Positions 61,074-64,000 of a DNA stretch of 64,000 bases are shown here, in pieces. Positions within the stretch are counted from its first letter, which is position 1. Every line of letters begins with the position of its first letter. Under the pieces are notes generated by a model, which searched no databases, was not told where the DNA came from, and saw only the letters and a program-made list of their open reading frames with translations. Source of the DNA: Pseudosulfitobacter koreensis (GTDB lineage: Bacteria > Pseudomonadota > Alphaproteobacteria > Rhodobacterales > Rhodobacteraceae); NCBI RefSeq assembly GCF_024733015.1, contig NZ_JANKJG010000001.1, positions 62,001 through 126,000 of the forward strand, written 5' to 3'. Made by a program: the position numbers and the translations under genes.

Positions 61074-62939
61074 ATGACATCGCTGACGCTGCCACTTCGT
61101 GACACCACGGGCGCACCCTTGATCGTTGCCGATCTGTGTATTCTGGCGACCAGCGATGTTCACATGCACCTGACCGCCCATGATCACACGCTGGATGTGA
61201 AGCGGCCCGAAGGCGGGCTTTCACGGGTGGTCACGCTGATCGAACAGGCCCGTGCCGCGCGCCCCGATGCGCTGGTGCTGACGGTCGACAACGGCGATCT
61301 GTTGCAGGGTGCTGCGATGGCGGATGTCATGACCACCCCGGCGCATCTGGCGCAGCATCCCGTCGCGGACTGCCTGACCCTCGGGGGCTATGATGCCATT
61401 GGCCTGGGCAACCATGACATCGACTATGGCCTGCGTATCACGCAGCGCCTGTTGGGCGGGCTGAACTGTCCGGTGCTCTGCGCAAATCTGGAAACCGAAA
61501 CGATGCCATGTCTGCGCCCCTATGCGCTGCTGCAGCATGACATTCGCGGGGACGATGGCCAGATGCATCCGATCTGCGTCGGCGTCACTTCGGTCCTGCC
61601 CGAGGAAACCCGCATCTGGAATTTCGCACGGATGGCGCAGGCAGACCGCTTTTCCGACCCGGTTGTGCGGCTTGCGGCGCTGATCCCGCAGATGAAGGCC
61701 GAAGGGGCCGACCTGATCGTGGTTCTGGCGCACACCGGCATCGCCGAAGACACTGCCACCGACCGGCACGAGAACTTTGCGCTTGCCATCGCGCGGCTGC
61801 CCGATGTGACGGCGATTGTCTGCGGGCATACCCATCTGGCGCTGCCGGGGCCGGACCATGATGGTATTGCAGGCGTCGACGCCGGGACCGGGCACCTGCA
61901 CGGCGTGCCCGCAGTGATGGCCGGTTTCGGCGCACGCGCACTGGGGGTGATCGACCTGCAACTGGTCCGCTCAGACGCGGGCTGGCAGGTGCGCCATGCC
62001 CACAGCACGCGACAGAGGGCGGGCGACGATACCGCAGAGCATCCCGCCATCCTGCGCGCGACCCATGCTGCATCCGCGCTGACCGAAGCGCATATGGCCG
62101 CTCCCGTCGGCCACGCCGATGAGCATCTGCACAGCTTTTTCGCCCATATCTGCGCTGACGGCGCAACGCATCTGCTGGCGCACAGCATGAAGCGCACCGT
62201 CGCGCGCGCCGCGCGGGGCACCGACGTGGCCGCATTGGCGGTTCTTGTGGCCGCCAGCACGACAGCCAGCGGCGGTGCGGGGCGCGCGCAGAATTTCCTG
62301 AACGTGCCGCCGGGTGCCGTGTCGCGCAGGCAGGTGTCGATTGCCCTGCCCTACAGCGATACGGTCTGGGCCGCCTGCGCCACGGGGGCCGAGGTTCTGG
62401 AATGGCTGGAACGCAGTGCGGTCGCCTTTAACCAGCTTGGCCCCGCACCACCGGACCAGATGGTGATGCGCGCGGACGTGCCGGGATTCCAATTCGACGT
62501 GATCTATGGGCTCGAGGTTACTTTCGACCCGACGCAACCGCCGCGCTATGCCCCCACGGGCCGATTGATCGACCCAAGCGCGCATCGGGTCGCAACCGCG
62601 CGGTGGCAGGGCGTGCCCCTCGACCCCCGGCAGCGGTTTCTGGTGGTCGCCAACAGCTTTCGTCTGGCAGGGGGCGGCGCGTTTCCCGGCCTTGCGCCCG
62701 ACAGGATCGCCCTGCGCACCGACACCACGCTGACCTCTGCGGTCATCGACGCGCTTGCCGAAGGAGCGCCGCCGCCGTTGCCGACCGACACCTGGCGTTT
62801 CAAGAAAGGCCTGGGCGTCTCCGCAATCGTGCACACGTCGCCGCAGGCGATCCATCACCTGGACCAGATCGCAGCACACGCCCCCCAGCCGCTCGGCACG
62901 ACCGACGACGGATTTCTGAAACTGCGCATCTCGCTTTAG
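61074..62939 (+). CDS. 2',3'-cyclic-nucleotide 2'-phosphodiesterase / 5'-nucleotidase family protein
   Basis: The 621-residue calcineurin-like two-domain protein has ATSDVHMHL (about 26-34), TVDNGDLLQG (about 68-77), GLGNHDIDYG and CGHTHLALPG, all metal-site motifs. The C-terminal 5'-nucleotidase domain runs from about 370. It matches CpdB-like enzymes, which are usually periplasmic, but the N-terminus MTSLTLPLRDTTGAPL has no signal peptide. ffs follows. Confidence 0.88.
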   Translation: MTSLTLPLRDTTGAPLIVADLCILATSDVHMHLTAHDHTLDVKRPEGGLSRVVTLIEQARAARPDALVLTVDNGDLLQGAAMADVMTTPAHLAQHPVADCLTLGGYDAIGLGNHDIDYGLRITQRLLGGLNCPVLCANLETETMPCLRPYALLQHDIRGDDGQMHPICVGVTSVLPEETRIWNFARMAQADRFSDPVVRLAALIPQMKAEGADLIVVLAHTGIAEDTATDRHENFALAIARLPDVTAIVCGHTHLALPGPDHDGIAGVDAGTGHLHGVPAVMAGFGARALGVIDLQLVRSDAGWQVRHAHSTRQRAGDDTAEHPAILRATHAASALTEAHMAAPVGHADEHLHSFFAHICADGATHLLAHSMKRTVARAARGTDVAALAVLVAASTTASGGAGRAQNFLNVPPGAVSRRQVSIALPYSDTVWAACATGAEVLEWLERSAVAFNQLGPAPPDQMVMRADVPGFQFDVIYGLEVTFDPTQPPRYAPTGRLIDPSAHRVATARWQGVPLDPRQRFLVVANSFRLAGGGAFPGLAPDRIALRTDTTLTSAVIDALAEGAPPPLPTDTWRFKKGLGVSAIVHTSPQAIHHLDQIAAHAPQPLGTTDDGFLKLRISL

Positions 62940-62947
62940 TCAGATGG

Positions 62948-62976
62948 TTGCCATGCCCCACGTCCTTCCCTATATG
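62948..62976 (+). promoter_or_regulatory. sigma-70 promoter of the SRP RNA gene
   Basis: TTGCCA (62948-62953) and TATATG (62971-62976) are 17 bp apart, and the -10 ends about five to eight bases before the folded RNA begins. Confidence 0.7.
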
Positions 62977-62980
62977 GGGC

Positions 62981-63080
62981 GTTGAGAGGTTGGCGCGGGC
63001 GAGCGCCTCGCCAACCCGGTCAGATCCGGAAGGAAGCAGCCGTAACGAGTCCCGCTTGGGTCGTTGTCCAATCTCTCACC
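62981..63080 (+). ncRNA. ffs: 4.5S signal recognition particle RNA
   Basis: The conserved domain IV is present (GGTCAGATCCGG then AAGGAAGCAGCC, about 63018-63041), closed by a long hairpin. The outer stem pairs GAGAGGTTGG (62984-62993) with CCAATCTCTC (63068-63077). It binds the Ffh M domain encoded at 3-4.5 kb of this window. Position next to dnaX is the classic bacterial arrangement. Ends are set by pairing and are accurate to a few bases. Confidence 0.93.
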
Positions 63081-63165
63081 TTGCCTCCCTTGCGCCGCGA
63101 GGGGCATGGCCGTTTCAACGCAGCGGCCGCTTGTCAGCCCCCTCTCCTTGCACCACATAAGCGCA

Positions 63166-63528
63166 ATGTCAGACAAAACCGATTTGGCCGAAGAACGTAC
63201 CGACTGGGCGGAAGACCGCACCAGTCTGGCCAACGAACGCACGTTCGCGGGCTGGATGCGCACCGGGATGGGTGCCATCGCCGTCGCCATCGGGCTCAAG
63301 GCGGTCTTCGGCGCATTCGAGCCGAAGTGGGTCGCCCAAGCCGTCGCCACCATATTCATCGCAGGTGCGATCTTCATGTTCTGGTCGGCACAGCGCCAGG
63401 CGAAACGCACACACCAGCGTCTGAAACAGCGCGAGGCGTCGATCAAGACACCGCGCTATTTCATGATCGTGGCGCTGATGATGAGCCTGGGCGGGATCGG
63501 CACAGGCGTCATCCTGTGGTCATTGTGA
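63166..63528 (+). CDS. DUF202 (YidH-like) membrane protein
   Basis: The protein has 120 residues. The motif RTSLANERTFAGWMRTGMGA (about 18-37) is the DUF202 hallmark, followed by three hydrophobic segments. Function unknown. Start at ATG 63166; the frame is open back through the SRP RNA gene, which is not coding. It lies between ffs and dnaX. Confidence 0.85.
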   Translation: MSDKTDLAEERTDWAEDRTSLANERTFAGWMRTGMGAIAVAIGLKAVFGAFEPKWVAQAVATIFIAGAIFMFWSAQRQAKRTHQRLKQREASIKTPRYFMIVALMMSLGGIGTGVILWSL

Positions 63529-63598
63529 GGTTGTGCGGTAGACGCCGCCGCGCCCAGCACATAGGTTTGGCCGGTCACTCGAATCCAGCAAGGTTGCC

Positions 63599-64000
63599 AT
63601 GACCGATACAGTCCCCGTTCAATATCAGGTTCTGGCCCGCAAGTACCGGCCCGAGACCTTTGCCGATCTGGTCGGTCAGGACGCGATGGTGCGCACGCTG
63701 AAGAACGCATTCGACGCGGACCGCATCGCTCAGGCGTTCATCATGACGGGCATCCGCGGCACCGGCAAAACCACCACGGCGCGGATCATCGCCAAGGGGA
63801 TGAACTGCATCGGTCTGGACGGCGCGGGCAAACCGACAACCGAGCCCTGCGGCAAGTGCGAGCATTGCGTGGCGATCATGGAAGGCCGCCATGTGGACGT
63901 GATGGAGATGGACGCCGCATCGCGCACCGGCGTCGGCGACATCCGCGAGATCATCGATTCGGTCCACTACCGCGCGGCCTCGGCCCGCTACAAGATCTAC
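63599..64000 (+). CDS. dnaX: DNA polymerase III subunit gamma/tau (N-terminal part)
   Basis: The first 134 residues are visible before the window ends. QVLARKYRPETFADLVGQD (10-28) is diagnostic, then the Walker A GIRGTGKTTTAR (about 52-63) and the zinc-binding Cys set CGKCEHC near 85. It is the clamp-loader ATPase. The gene continues beyond the right edge. Confidence 0.96.
   Translation, partial: MTDTVPVQYQVLARKYRPETFADLVGQDAMVRTLKNAFDADRIAQAFIMTGIRGTGKTTTARIIAKGMNCIGLDGAGKPTTEPCGKCEHCVAIMEGRHVDVMEMDAASRTGVGDIREIIDSVHYRAASARYKIY

Overview
The window is about 63% GC, densely coded chromosomal DNA. It reads as a marine alphaproteobacterium of the Rhodobacterales (Roseobacter group). Pointers to this are a MipZ division-positioning ATPase, a CycM-type membrane-anchored cytochrome c, the ffs-dnaX neighbourhood, a NaVBac sodium channel of the type known from Roseobacter, Silicibacter and Sulfitobacter, the aerobic benzoyl-CoA (box) pathway, and a TRAP transporter. 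I cannot place the genus. There is no transposase, phage, plasmid or CRISPR signature. The only recombination-like scar is a pair of 113-bp direct repeats carrying copies of a tRNA 3' end at 40.4-40.6 kb.

1-14 kb is mostly core translation and RNA metabolism: a LysR/EamA pair facing an azoreductase, then the operon ffh - acetyltransferase - chorismate mutase - rpsP, a voltage-gated sodium channel, and a second operon (small membrane protein - rimM - DUF1328-like protein - two tandem sulfotransferase-like genes - trmD). An SDR, a PepSY membrane protein with a DUF2946-like partner, and rplS-rpmE behind a roughly 200-nt leader follow. 14-16.7 kb holds a ureohydrolase, mipZ and a MarR regulator.

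16.7-22.5 kb is a homogentisate module: hmgA, fahA, an MBL-fold protein with a substituted metal site, a small membrane protein, an FAD monooxygenase and a DUF2783-like protein. The MarR gene faces it across a short region with a candidate operator. A Tat-exported solute-binding protein without its own permeases follows. 24.5-38.8 kb is one long minus-strand block for CoA-dependent aromatic acid use: TRAP transporter (dctPQM), feruloyl-CoA synthase, benzoate-CoA ligase, alpha/beta hydrolase, DUF309 protein, boxC, boxB, a 56-residue four-cysteine protein, boxA, a thioesterase, boxR and a stand-alone 3HCDH C-terminal domain. The three larger gaps in this block share a YGCA-N6-TGCR-like motif that I propose as the BoxR operator.

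39-64 kb returns to housekeeping: an AbrB-like permease; the tRNA with its tandem partial copies; heme genes hemE, hemC and hemF interleaved with a desaturase, an SDR lacking the catalytic Lys, and an RsmC-like methyltransferase; clpS; a HAD phosphatase; a DD-carboxypeptidase with a SPOR domain; a GcvA-like LysR; a yejABEF-type peptide ABC transporter; a membrane cytochrome c; pheA; a PAS histidine kinase; an SRPBCC protein; nudC; a cpdB-like phosphoesterase; the 4.5S SRP RNA with a clear promoter; a DUF202 protein; and the start of dnaX.

The points most worth following up are the candidate BoxR regulon sites, the tRNA-3'-end tandem repeats, the four-Cys mini-protein between boxB and boxA, and the accessory genes of the homogentisate cluster.
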